NCBI RefSeq assembly: GCF_003573545.1
Contig: NZ_QWET01000006.1
Location: forward strand, 124,001-188,000
Source of the DNA: Mariniphaga sediminis
Lineage (GTDB): Bacteria; Bacteroidota; Bacteroidia; Bacteroidales; Prolixibacteraceae
DNA: 64,000 bases
Direction: 5' to 3'
The notes beneath the pieces were generated by a model, which was given only the letters and a program-made list of their open reading frames with translations, was not told the DNA's origin and ran no database searches. Shown here one piece after another: positions 1-7,306 of this stretch. Every line of letters begins with the position of its first letter. Position 1 is the first letter of the stretch. A program made the translations under genes and the position numbers.

Positions 1-1
1 C

Positions 2-301
2 ATGCTTATTTTGTCAGTAACCAGTGAATGGTGGCATCTTATAATACCGCTCATTACATTTGGACTGGCCCACGGGATGCTCATTCCCGGCATACAAACC
101 CTTCTAGTGGGGTTTGCACCATTAAGCGAACGGGCAGGTTTTATGTCAATTAACAGCATGGTATTGCGATTGGGCCAAACATTCGGGCCCCTATTCATCG
201 GGCTTTTTTATACCTTGGGCGGCACAGAAATCGCATTTGCAGGAGGAGCCATTGTTTCCCTGGTAATGTTGGTGGTTTCCCGGTTTATGGTAAAAATCTA
301 A
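2..301 (+). CDS. MFS transporter, C-terminal fragment (cut by window edge)
   Basis: The visible 99 residues are the C-terminal end of a polytopic membrane protein. At least three hydrophobic helices are seen (IIPLITFGLAHGMLIPGIQT, a FGPLFIGLFYTL stretch and a final GGAIVSLVMLVVSRF stretch). The pattern of small residues and the internal GFAPLSERAGFMSINSMVLRLGQ segment is typical of the last three helices of major facilitator transporters. The true start lies outside the window; the codon used at position 2 is only the first in-frame methionine-like codon. It converges on the VWA gene. Substrate cannot be told. Confidence 0.75.
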   Translation: MLILSVTSEWWHLIIPLITFGLAHGMLIPGIQTLLVGFAPLSERAGFMSINSMVLRLGQTFGPLFIGLFYTLGGTEIAFAGGAIVSLVMLVVSRFMVKI

Positions 302-316
302 GTACCCTATTCCCAG

Positions 317-349
317 TACCCCGGACGGGATTCGAACCCACCCGGGGGT
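317..349 (-). other. tRNA-like acceptor/T-arm minihelix relic
   Basis: Read on the minus strand, the sequence has a tRNA T-arm (stem GTGGG, loop TTCGAAT, stem CCCGT) followed by CCGGGGT and A, which fit an acceptor 3' strand and discriminator base. Immediately 5' of the T-stem lies ACCCCCGG, which can pair with the acceptor strand. D arm, anticodon arm and variable loop are absent, so it is not a functional tRNA. It gives an uninterrupted helix of about 11 pairs capped by a T-loop. It may be a deletion product of a tRNA gene, an attachment-site scar, or simply a terminator-like hairpin between convergent genes. Confidence 0.45.
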
Positions 350-369
350 GAAATCATTCCGAAAATTCC

Positions 370-2196
370 TTATTCTTCTGCCAGAAGGTGCAAATCATCC
401 ACAGTTTTCACCAGTTGAATAAACCCGGCACGGTAACCTTCCTCATCGGCTCCTTTTGCATTCCGGGCCAAATCCAGGACAGAAGCAATGGTGGTGTTTC
501 CCATAAATGATGAATTGCGCAGTAACATTCCAAAGGAAGCCACCGCCGCAGAAAACCGGAAATCATCAGACGTTTTTTTCTTCAAATTATTTACAACATG
601 CTTTTCCAGTAACCTGCTTTTATGCCCGTCCGGCTTTTTGTACCGAAGTTTTATAGTCAGCAGTTCATCAGAGGGAGAGCCGACAAGCGGTTGCGAACGC
701 TGATACCTCAGTAAATCAACAGATGGTGCGGTTTCATCCGACCCTGCCGGAATAATTTCATACAACGCCGTTACCGTGTGCCCTGCTCCCATTTCTCCTG
801 CATCTTTGGTATCGTCATTAAAATCTTCGTCATTCAGCAACCGGTTTTCATATCCCACCAAACGGTATGCTTTTACCTGCTGCGGATTAAACTCCAACTG
901 AAATTTAACATCTTTGGCAATGGTAAAAAGCGTTCCGCCAAACTCACTGATAAATACTTTACGGGCTTCCTGAATGTTGTCAATATAAGCATAATTGCCG
1001 TTGCCTTTGTTGGCAATGGTTTCCATTTTATCGTCTTTTATATTGCCCATTCCAAAACCCAGCACCGTAATAGACACGCCGTTTTCACGTTCTTTTTCCA
1101 CCAGCCGCTCCATTTCGGAAGTACTTGAAACGCCCACATTAAAATCACCGTCGGTAGCCAGAATAATCCGGTTATTGCCTTCTTCCATAAAATTTTCGCC
1201 GGCCAATTTATACGCCAGCCTCAACCCTTCGCCGCCCGCAGTAGAGCCGCCTGCATTCAGGCGATCCAGTGCGTCCAGAATCGTTTTCTTTTCACTGCCC
1301 GGAGTGGCCTCCAGCACTTTTCCGGCTGCTCCGGCATAAACAACAATGGAAACCCTGTCCTCCGGACGAAGCTCATTTACCAGCATTTTGAAAGCCCGTT
1401 TCAGCAGAGGCAATTTATTGGGAGAACTCATGGAACCTGAAACATCGATAAGAAATACCAGATTCGAGGGCGGTAGTTCCGTATTGTCAAAACTTTTTCC
1501 TTTCAATCCGACGTGCATCAAATAATGATTTGGGTTCCACGGGCACCCGGCCAGTTCAGTTGTAACGCTAAACGGGTGCTCCCCGGTCGGCTCCGGATAA
1601 TCATACCCGAAATAGTTGATCATCTCCTCCACCCGTACCGCATCCCCCGGTGGCAGCAGGCCCTGGTTGATAAACCGCCTGACGTTGGAATAAGAAGCAT
1701 TGTCCACATCGATGGAAAAAGTGGACAACGGATTTGCTTTTGCATTTCTGAACCCGTTTTCCCGGATGGTGGCATAATTTTCAGTGTTCCAGTCGGGTGC
1801 AGGCATATACCTTATATCTTCCGAAGCAGAAAAAGATGATACACTGCTTGTTAACTGCATTTTTGCGCGGGAACCATGTCCTACAACCATTATTTCCTCC
1901 ATGGCAACATTTGCCACCTTCAGCATAACATTTATTATATCTTCCTTCCCGATTGATATCTTCTCGGACTCCATGCCCACAAACGAAAAAACAAGCATTT
2001 TATCGGAAGGCAAAACTTCCAGCCGGTAAAAACCATGAATATCTGTTAAAGTGCCCCGGTTACTGTTTTCAATAATTACAGAAACGCCCGGCAACGGCTG
2101 ACCGGCTTCATCTGAAACAAAACCGCTGATTTCCCTTGCAGAAAGTATTCCAAAGGCTGTCAGCCCAATTATCAAAATCGACATAATCTTTTTCAT
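370..2196 (-). CDS. VWA domain protein (YfbK-like) with CarboxypepD_reg N-terminus
   Basis: The 608-residue exported protein has a signal peptide (residues 1-20) and a CarboxypepD_reg-like beta-sandwich (about 21-95, with GQPLPGVSVIIE and FSFVGMESEKI). A linker with VVGHGSRAKMQLTSSVS follows, a motif resembling the start of the SusC plug. Then come the YfbK-type N-terminal region (about 130-235), a von Willebrand A domain with an intact MIDAS DVSGS at 251-255, and a DUF3520-type tail. Proteins of this family are thought to act in surface or periplasmic protein interactions; no ligand is known. It diverges from the sigma/anti-sigma pair, whose second gene carries the same CarboxypepD_reg plus GHG...LTSSVS module, suggesting a linked role. 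Confidence 0.85.
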   Translation of the reverse strand: MKKIMSILIIGLTAFGILSAREISGFVSDEAGQPLPGVSVIIENSNRGTLTDIHGFYRLEVLPSDKMLVFSFVGMESEKISIGKEDIINVMLKVANVAMEEIMVVGHGSRAKMQLTSSVSSFSASEDIRYMPAPDWNTENYATIRENGFRNAKANPLSTFSIDVDNASYSNVRRFINQGLLPPGDAVRVEEMINYFGYDYPEPTGEHPFSVTTELAGCPWNPNHYLMHVGLKGKSFDNTELPPSNLVFLIDVSGSMSSPNKLPLLKRAFKMLVNELRPEDRVSIVVYAGAAGKVLEATPGSEKKTILDALDRLNAGGSTAGGEGLRLAYKLAGENFMEEGNNRIILATDGDFNVGVSSTSEMERLVEKERENGVSITVLGFGMGNIKDDKMETIANKGNGNYAYIDNIQEARKVFISEFGGTLFTIAKDVKFQLEFNPQQVKAYRLVGYENRLLNDEDFNDDTKDAGEMGAGHTVTALYEIIPAGSDETAPSVDLLRYQRSQPLVGSPSDELLTIKLRYKKPDGHKSRLLEKHVVNNLKKKTSDDFRFSAAVASFGMLLRNSSFMGNTTIASVLDLARNAKGADEEGYRAGFIQLVKTVDDLHLLAEE

Positions 2197-2272
2197 AATA
2201 AATCTTTTTTAAATTGTTTTCATTGTCAGGATGCAGGGAAAAACCGGATTCCATAAAATTTTAAAAGAATTT

Positions 2273-2344
2273 TTTTGGGGGGGGGATCAGCGAATTCCTA
2301 TTCGCTGACTACGACAACGGGCAAATCGGAATTCGCTGATCCCC
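2273..2344. repeat. REP-like 17-bp inverted repeat preceded by a T/G tract
   Basis: The arm GGGGATCAGCGAATTCC (2282-2298) is matched perfectly by its reverse complement at 2328-2344, with a 29-nt loop. Inside the left half a second, shorter hairpin is possible (CAGCGAA at 2289-2295 with TTCGCTG at 2301-2307), so two mutually exclusive folds exist. The left arm is preceded by a run of T followed by nine G. It lies between divergent promoters of the VWA gene and the sigma factor gene. It is probably a REP/MITE-like element or a divergent terminator-like structure. Confidence 0.7.
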
Positions 2345-2397
2345 GGGAAACAGAATTTCTTAAAAAAGCCATACATTTAGGCTGAATTTTAAAAACC

Positions 2398-2985
2398 ATG
2401 CAACTCATTCCGTTTTATCGAAAGAAAAAGGAGAAACCCGACAGTGAACTGCTGGGCCTCTACCTGGAAACCCGGGAGCCGGAAGTACTGGGAGAGTTGT
2501 ATGCGCGCTACATGCACCTGGTATATGGTGTGTGCCTGAAATACTTTAAAGAGCCCGAAAAGTCAAAAGATGCAGTTATTCAGATTTATGAAAAAATCCA
2601 TCTGGAAATTCACAGGCACGAGGTAAAAAACTTTAAAAGCTGGCTTTACGTGGTTACAAAGAATCATTGTCTGATGGATTTACGTAAAAAAAAGCCGGGT
2701 GAAACAGTGCGGGTTTCAACAGAAGAAGAATGGGGTTTATTTATGGAAAATGAGGCAGAATTGCATCCTGTTGACAGAACTCCGGATGAAATGCCCGAAC
2801 AGGCGTTGGAAAAATGTATAGAAAGATTGAAAGCGGAGCAACGTAAATGTATCGATCTTTTCTACTTAAAAAACAAGAGCTACCGGGAAATTTCCGGTGT
2901 GCTGGAAATGGAAGAGAAGAAGGTTAAAAGCCACATTCAAAATGCCAAGCGAAACCTGAAAATTTGTATGGAAGAGAAAAAATGA
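2398..2985 (+). CDS. RNA polymerase sigma factor, ECF type
   Basis: A 195-residue sigma-70 family regulator. Region 2 is seen in LYARYMHLVYGVCLKYFKE and the following FKSWLYVVTKNHCLMDLRK (typical sigma-2 helix ending in D-x-x-R-K). Region 4 near the C-terminus has EQRKCIDLFYLKNKSYREIS and a helix-turn-helix rich in basic residues. Length and the lack of regions 1 and 3 fit the extracytoplasmic function group. The stop overlaps the next gene's start by ATGA (2982-2985), as expected for a sigma/anti-sigma pair under translational coupling. Its targets are not visible, though the divergent VWA gene is a candidate. Confidence 0.9.
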   Translation: MQLIPFYRKKKEKPDSELLGLYLETREPEVLGELYARYMHLVYGVCLKYFKEPEKSKDAVIQIYEKIHLEIHRHEVKNFKSWLYVVTKNHCLMDLRKKKPGETVRVSTEEEWGLFMENEAELHPVDRTPDEMPEQALEKCIERLKAEQRKCIDLFYLKNKSYREISGVLEMEEKKVKSHIQNAKRNLKICMEEKK

Positions 2986-4262
2986 AAACGAAAAAAGAAC
3001 ATATCAGCGCGGAAGATTTCAGAAGGTATATGGAAGACCGGATGAGCGATGCCGAGCGTAACCGGTTTGAAAGGGAACTGCAAAAAAATCCGTTCGAGGC
3101 AGAAGCGCTGGAAGGATTCAGCCACATTCCTGTTACAGATATGCAAAAAGATTTACAGGAACTAAAACATAAAATCACTTCTAAAAAACGCAGAAATAAG
3201 TATAGTTACTGGGCGGCGGCGGCTTCATTGCTGCTCATTCTCAGTGCAGGAGTTATTTGGTATACCCTGAATGAAAAACCGGTTATTCCGGAAGTAGCCC
3301 AAACCACTACACAGCAGAAGCCGGATGAGCAGGAGACAAACGATAAAACAGCACAACCAGCCGACGCTGAAGACACAGAAATGTTACAGAAAGAGACCAA
3401 TGCAACGGAACAGTATGACCTCAATGCAGTTGAAATGCCGGCACAAAAACAGCTGAAATCTGATTCCGGCACAAAAAAGATGGCTGCTGCAGAAGCACCT
3501 TCTTCATCCGTAAAAGGTATAACCGAAGGACAAACTCAGATGGAAAACCACGAAGAAGCAGCAGAAAGTATTTCACGTTCAGAAAATAGTTTCACCCAAC
3601 AACCCGCCTATTCACTCCTGTCTTCGGAGCCATCCATTCCCCGCCACATGCAAATCATGCGTGGAAAAATTGTTTCGGCAGACGACAGCACCCCATTGCC
3701 CGGAGCTACAATATGGCAAAAAGGGACGCAAAATGCCATTGTTTCCAATGCAGAGGGAAAGTTTGAACTGAATACAGTTGGCGATAGCAGTAACCCTGTA
3801 GTAGCCAGTTTTGTGGGCATGGAAACGGCAGAAGTTCAAACGGCAACAGACAGCTTCCAGGTTATTGCCCTGCAGCCGGAACAGATTGCTCTCGATGAAA
3901 TTGTTATAACCGGCCACGGCACGCAGGCGAAAAGAGAGTTAACGAGCAGTGTCAGCACGGTAAAAATATACGAAGATACCAAGGCCCGGCCGGAAGCCGG
4001 AATGGACTCGCTGAATAGCTACCTGGAAAAGCAAGCCGTGTTACCCGCAGATTATCCGAAAGAAAGGGAGGTTGTTAAACTGTTGTTAACAATAAATGAG
4101 TACGGGGAAATCACAAAGATGCTGAACCGGAACAAATCCGACTCACTGCTTTTCAACCAGGCAAAAGAGATCATCAGAAACGGCCCGGATTGGCTACCGG
4201 AAGTGAAAGACGGAGAACGGATCGTTTCAGAAAAGAAAATGAAAATCATATTTAGAAAATGA
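2982..4262 (+). CDS. Anti-sigma-like membrane protein with CarboxypepD_reg domain
   Basis: I place the start at ATG 2982 (MKTKKEHISAEDFRRYMEDR), overlapping the sigma factor stop by ATGA; an upstream TTG at 2964 is less likely. The cytoplasmic N-terminus (about 70 residues, charged) resembles anti-sigma domains. It is followed by a single membrane helix (YWAAAASLLLILSAGVIWY), a long Ser/Thr/Glu-rich periplasmic linker, a CarboxypepD_reg-like domain (MRGKIVSADDSTPLPGATIW ...) and a plug-like motif ITGHGTQAKRELTSSVSTV. A C-terminal TonB-like fold is possible (KLLLTINEYGEITKM). This looks like an inner-membrane regulator that binds the sigma factor and senses an envelope partner. Partner identity is inference. 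Confidence 0.75.
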   Translation: MKTKKEHISAEDFRRYMEDRMSDAERNRFERELQKNPFEAEALEGFSHIPVTDMQKDLQELKHKITSKKRRNKYSYWAAAASLLLILSAGVIWYTLNEKPVIPEVAQTTTQQKPDEQETNDKTAQPADAEDTEMLQKETNATEQYDLNAVEMPAQKQLKSDSGTKKMAAAEAPSSSVKGITEGQTQMENHEEAAESISRSENSFTQQPAYSLLSSEPSIPRHMQIMRGKIVSADDSTPLPGATIWQKGTQNAIVSNAEGKFELNTVGDSSNPVVASFVGMETAEVQTATDSFQVIALQPEQIALDEIVITGHGTQAKRELTSSVSTVKIYEDTKARPEAGMDSLNSYLEKQAVLPADYPKEREVVKLLLTINEYGEITKMLNRNKSDSLLFNQAKEIIRNGPDWLPEVKDGERIVSEKKMKIIFRK

Positions 4263-5005
4263 GAAAAAATATCATCGTAACCGGCGGTGCCCAGGGAATC
4301 GGGAAGATTGTTTCACTGCATTTACAGAAAAAAGGATTTCATGTTTCGGTTTTTGAAAACGACCGGCAAGCCATTAAAGAGTTTCAGCAAGAAGTGCCGG
4401 CAGATACTATTTCTTTTTATCCCTGCGATGTTTCTGATGAGCAGGAGGTGAAGGCGGCAATCCGGCAGTCGGCAGAAAGGGTTGGCCGAATAGACGGGCT
4501 GGTTAACAACGCGGCCGTTGCCGCCAACAAACCACTGGCCGAACTTACTTTGGAAGAGTGGAACAGGGTAATTGGCGTCAACCTGACCGGCGGTTTCCTG
4601 TGTGCCAAATATGCAGCGCCTTTTCTCCAAAAATCAAACGGCAGCATCATTAACCTGTGCTCCACACGCGCTTTTCAATCGGAACCAAACACCGAAGCCT
4701 ACTCCGCCAGCAAAGGCGGTGTTTTTGCACTCACACACGCCCTGGCCATGAGCCTGGGGCCGGAAGTACGTGTTAACTGCATCAGTCCCGGATGGATTGA
4801 TGTTTCGGCTGTAAAGAAAAAAGCAAAAGCCCGGCAAATTGAAATCTCAGAAGCCGACCACCTGCAACATCCCGCCGGGAGGGTTGGCAAAGCAGAAGAC
4901 ATTGCCCATATGGTATTGTTCCTGTTAAACCCGGGAAACAGTTTTATTACCGGGCAAAATTTTACTATTGACGGAGGCATGACACGCAAAATGATTTATG
5001 TATAG
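4259..5005 (+). CDS. SDR family oxidoreductase
   Basis: A 248-residue classical short-chain dehydrogenase. The NAD(P) motif is VTGGAQGIGK near the N-terminus, followed by the NNAA motif (VNNAAVAANK), the catalytic Ser in INLCSTRAF and YSASK (YxxxK). The C-terminal FITGQNFTIDGGM is typical of 3-oxoacyl-ACP reductase/glucose dehydrogenase-like SDRs. The start overlaps the previous stop by ATGA (4259-4262), so it is translationally coupled to the sigma/anti-sigma genes, an unusual partner for them. Substrate unknown. Confidence 0.88.
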   Translation: MRKNIIVTGGAQGIGKIVSLHLQKKGFHVSVFENDRQAIKEFQQEVPADTISFYPCDVSDEQEVKAAIRQSAERVGRIDGLVNNAAVAANKPLAELTLEEWNRVIGVNLTGGFLCAKYAAPFLQKSNGSIINLCSTRAFQSEPNTEAYSASKGGVFALTHALAMSLGPEVRVNCISPGWIDVSAVKKKAKARQIEISEADHLQHPAGRVGKAEDIAHMVLFLLNPGNSFITGQNFTIDGGMTRKMIYV

Positions 5006-5047
5006 AAACACATAATGGGTTTGAACATTTATTTATAAATTTAACCC

Positions 5048-5079
5048 AAACCTGACAGTTTTTTTTTAAACCTGTCAGG
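5048..5079. repeat. REP-type inverted repeat (CCTGACAG / CTGTCAGG)
   Basis: CCTGACAG (5051-5058) is followed after a T-rich spacer by CTGTCAGG (5072-5079), a perfect 8-bp inverted repeat. The same AACCTGTCAGG core recurs at 5328-5340 on the other side of the transposase relic. Short palindromes of this kind flanking a Y1 REP-associated transposase are the usual REP/RAYT arrangement. Confidence 0.7.
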
Positions 5080-5092
5080 AAAACCCAACAAA

Positions 5093-5351
5093 ATGCAAAA
5101 GTTTGAACCATTAACACACGAACATTTCTACCATGATCTACAACCGGGGAATTAACAGTTGCAACATTTTTGCTGAAAACGAAAACTACGAATACTTTTT
5201 GCACCTGTACGATAAAAACATTTCCCCCGTAGCAGAAACGTATGCATGGGCGCTGATGAAAAATCACTTCCATTTTTTGGTGAAGATAAAACCGAAGGAA
5301 GAGGTACCGGCTGCAGCTGGTCATTCAAACCTGTCAGGTTTTATGAATTAA
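5093..5351 (+). pseudogene. REP-associated tyrosine transposase (RAYT) relic
   Basis: An opening ATG at 5093 encodes MQKFEPLTHEHFYH, the normal start of Bacteroidota RAYT proteins. The frame then shifts by one base near 5135 into IYNRGINSCNIFAENENY, which continues to MKNHFHFLVKIK with the HUH-nuclease HxH motif. The protein stops at FMN within a second REP copy. The catalytic Tyr region and the rest of the about 180-residue protein are missing. So the element carries one frameshift and a 3' truncation and cannot be active. It ends only a few bases before the thiamine operon promoter. Confidence 0.8.
5326..5341. repeat. REP core, second copy
   Basis: The near-perfect palindrome AACCTGTCAGGTT (5328-5340) matches the core of the inverted repeat at 5048-5079. 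It closes the RAYT relic on its right side and lies where the -33 region of the downstream promoter would be. Confidence 0.6.
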
Positions 5352-5356
5352 AATTC

Positions 5357-5364
5357 TACCTTTG
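5357..5364 (+). promoter_or_regulatory. Bacteroidota -7 box for the TPP riboswitch operon
   Basis: TACCTTTG fits the Bacteroidota -7 consensus TAnnTTTG exactly and would place the transcription start near 5371, just before the riboswitch aptamer. No good -33 TTTG is seen at the usual distance; that position is occupied by the REP copy. Confidence 0.55.
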
Positions 5365-5373
5365 CCTTTCTGA

Positions 5374-5453
5374 TAGCACGGGGTGCCCACTCAAAAGTAA
5401 GGCTGAGATTACACCCGTTACCTGATTTGGATAATGCCAACGTAGGGATGCGG
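5374..5453 (+). ncRNA. TPP riboswitch (thi-box)
   Basis: The aptamer carries the conserved thiamine pyrophosphate riboswitch elements in order: GCACGGGGTGCCC, GGCTGAGATTACACCC, ACCTGATTTGGATAATGCC and CGTAGGGATGC. Short GCA/TGC ends can form P1. It is oriented with, and directly upstream of, the methyltransferase gene that opens a four-gene operon containing a ThiE-like enzyme. It should turn expression off when TPP is abundant. Confidence 0.93.
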
Positions 5454-5472
5454 TATACAATATTCCATTTTG

Positions 5473-5509
5473 CTCCATTCCTTTGGTTTATCCAGGCGAA
5501 TGGAGTTTT
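5473..5509 (+). terminator. Riboswitch expression-platform terminator
   Basis: CTCCATTC (5473-5480) pairs perfectly with GAATGGAG (5498-5505) and is followed by TTTTA. It lies between the aptamer and the first start codon, the right place for ligand-controlled termination. Confidence 0.6.
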
Positions 5510-5529
5510 AGTTTATAAACAACGTAAAA

Positions 5530-6249
5530 ATGGAAATTAGAAAAAAGTCTTTTGAATTAATTCCTCAAAACCAGCAAAACTGGCAAAACAGGCCGGAATG
5601 GTTTTTCAACCGCGAACACACCGATACGTATGAACAGTGGTACGAAGGACGCTACAAACGGGCCGAAGTGTGGCAAAAAAAGGTGATGGAACAACTGGTA
5701 TCCAAAGACACCCGGGTAAAAACCCTGCTTGAGTTTGGCTGCGGAACCACCCGCTTTACAAGGTGGTGGAAAGAAATCGGTATTGAAGCCACAGGCGGTG
5801 ATATTTCCCCGCTAATGTTATCGCAGGCCATTCATTTATTTGACGGAGACCTGGTTATGGCGGATTCGCATTACATGCCCTTCAAGGATCACACCTTCGA
5901 TTCACTGGCATTTATTACCACCTTCGAGTATTACAAAGATCCGGTAAAAGTCATCAGGGAAGCAGCCCGTGTAGCGCGGTACGGTATTGCAATGGGAATG
6001 ATGAACCGCCATTCAACCAAGGTAGTCAGAAGGCGGGTACAACAACTGTTCGGGAAAAACCCGTTTTATATTACCGCTACATTTTACACTCCTCAAATGC
6101 TGATAAAAATAATTCACCAGGCGTTGGAAGGAAGGGAATATTCGGTGGAGTGGTCGTGTACCGGACTGCCAAAGTGGTTTCCAGTGCAGCAATGGAGTTT
6201 GCCATACGGCGATTTTTTCGGGCTATATGTACGATTTAACGATGTTTGA
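5530..6249 (+). CDS. Class I SAM-dependent methyltransferase (TPP-regulated)
   Basis: A 239-residue methyltransferase of the UbiE/Methyltransf_11 type. Motif I is LLEFGCGTTRFTRWW, motif II is in EATGGDISPLMLSQA, motif III surrounds MADSHYMPF, and motif IV is FDSLAFITTFEY. The C-terminal half carries several aromatic residues and a GLPKWFPVQQWSLPYGDFFG segment. It is the first gene after the TPP riboswitch. The operon ends with a Trm112-like protein, a family known to stabilise or activate class I methyltransferases in archaea, eukaryotes and bacteria, so the two probably form one enzyme. The substrate is unknown; the riboswitch hints at thiamine metabolism. Confidence 0.85.
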   Translation: MEIRKKSFELIPQNQQNWQNRPEWFFNREHTDTYEQWYEGRYKRAEVWQKKVMEQLVSKDTRVKTLLEFGCGTTRFTRWWKEIGIEATGGDISPLMLSQAIHLFDGDLVMADSHYMPFKDHTFDSLAFITTFEYYKDPVKVIREAARVARYGIAMGMMNRHSTKVVRRRVQQLFGKNPFYITATFYTPQMLIKIIHQALEGREYSVEWSCTGLPKWFPVQQWSLPYGDFFGLYVRFNDV

Positions 6250-6250
6250 A

Positions 6251-7306
6251 ATGGATAAAATGCTGGGAAAAACAGACCGGAACCTGATAGAGCAGTTGAT
6301 ATGTGCCAAAAGCGGGCACAAAAGAAAAGAAGTAACAGTGGGGCCCCAATTTGGCGTGGATGTTTCCATTGTGAATTTACCGGGCAAAATGGCACTGGCT
6401 GCCACCAGCGACCCGCTGTCGCTTATTCCTTCGCTGGGGTTGGAAGAGTCGGCCTGGCTGTCGGTTCAACTTCTGGCAAACGACATGGCTACAACAGGTT
6501 TTGCCCCGCAGTATGCCCAGTTTGTGCTGAACCTTCCTGCCGGGTTTTCCAAAAATGACTTTAAAATTTACTGGGATTATATTCATACTTTTTGTGCCGA
6601 TATTGGCGTTGCTGTGACCGGAGGCCATACCGGTTTTATTGAAGGACAAAATTCCACCATTGCGGGGGGCGGAACTTTTTTCGCCATTGCCCCCGAAAAC
6701 CAGTTGCTTGTTTCCCGCAACGCACGCCCCGGAGACACCATTCTGGTTACCAAAGAGTGCGCTCTTTCCTCGGCTTCCATTCTTGCCCTGAGTTTTCCCC
6801 AAACAATCAAAAATAAGCTGGGAGTGGAAAATCACCAGAAAGCATGTGACCTTTTTTATAAAACAACATCGTTACTAGATGGACTGGTGGCAGTGGGACA
6901 CATTCCGCGGTACGATGATGTAACTGCCATGCATGATGTAACAGAAGGCGGGGTGCTGGGCGCTATTTACGAACTGGTCAGTGCTTCGGGTAACGGTGCA
7001 GTGGTGTACAACCATAAAATCCCTGTAGAGCAGGTTCAGCAAAAAATTTGTGGGTTGTTCGGCATAGATCCCCGCTATAGTATCGGTGCCGGCTCTATGA
7101 TTATTACCTGCAAAAAGGGCTCGGCGGCAAAAGTGATTGAACGTTTGACCGCAATAAACATCCCCTGCTGCGAGGTAGGCGAAATAAAAGAAAAGGAATC
7201 CGGCATTAAACTGGTAGAAAACAAAAAGAAAAAAGATCTGGAGTACAAAGAAGAAGACCCGTATTGGGCAGCATTTTTTAAAGCATTAAAAGAAGGATGG
7301 AAATAA
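6251..7306 (+). CDS. AIR synthase-related protein, HypE/ThiL-like
   Basis: About 352 residues of the PurM/HypE/SelD/ThiL ATP-binding fold. Seen are GVDVSIV (position of the GDDAAV motif), AATSDP, LLANDMATTGFAPQYAQ (like the ND-x-A-x-x-G segment), VTGGHTG and AMHDVTEGGVLGA, a HypE-like signature. I prefer ATG 6251, one base after the methyltransferase stop; ATG 6242 and ATG 6227 are also in frame and would overlap it. In a TPP-controlled operon with a ThiE-like gene, a thiamine-phosphate kinase (ThiL-like) role is attractive, but the overall sequence looks closer to HypE-type archaeal proteins. Function unproven. Confidence 0.8.
   Translation: MDKMLGKTDRNLIEQLICAKSGHKRKEVTVGPQFGVDVSIVNLPGKMALAATSDPLSLIPSLGLEESAWLSVQLLANDMATTGFAPQYAQFVLNLPAGFSKNDFKIYWDYIHTFCADIGVAVTGGHTGFIEGQNSTIAGGGTFFAIAPENQLLVSRNARPGDTILVTKECALSSASILALSFPQTIKNKLGVENHQKACDLFYKTTSLLDGLVAVGHIPRYDDVTAMHDVTEGGVLGAIYELVSASGNGAVVYNHKIPVEQVQQKICGLFGIDPRYSIGAGSMIITCKKGSAAKVIERLTAINIPCCEVGEIKEKESGIKLVENKKKKDLEYKEEDPYWAAFFKALKEGWK

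Noticed and set aside
317-341. Complete tRNA gene
   Set aside because: No D arm, anticodon arm or variable loop fits upstream on the minus strand.
778-1339. Plus-strand ORFs inside the VWA gene
   Set aside because: Opposite-strand shadows without signal, domain or promoter support; similar shadows exist within most long genes here.
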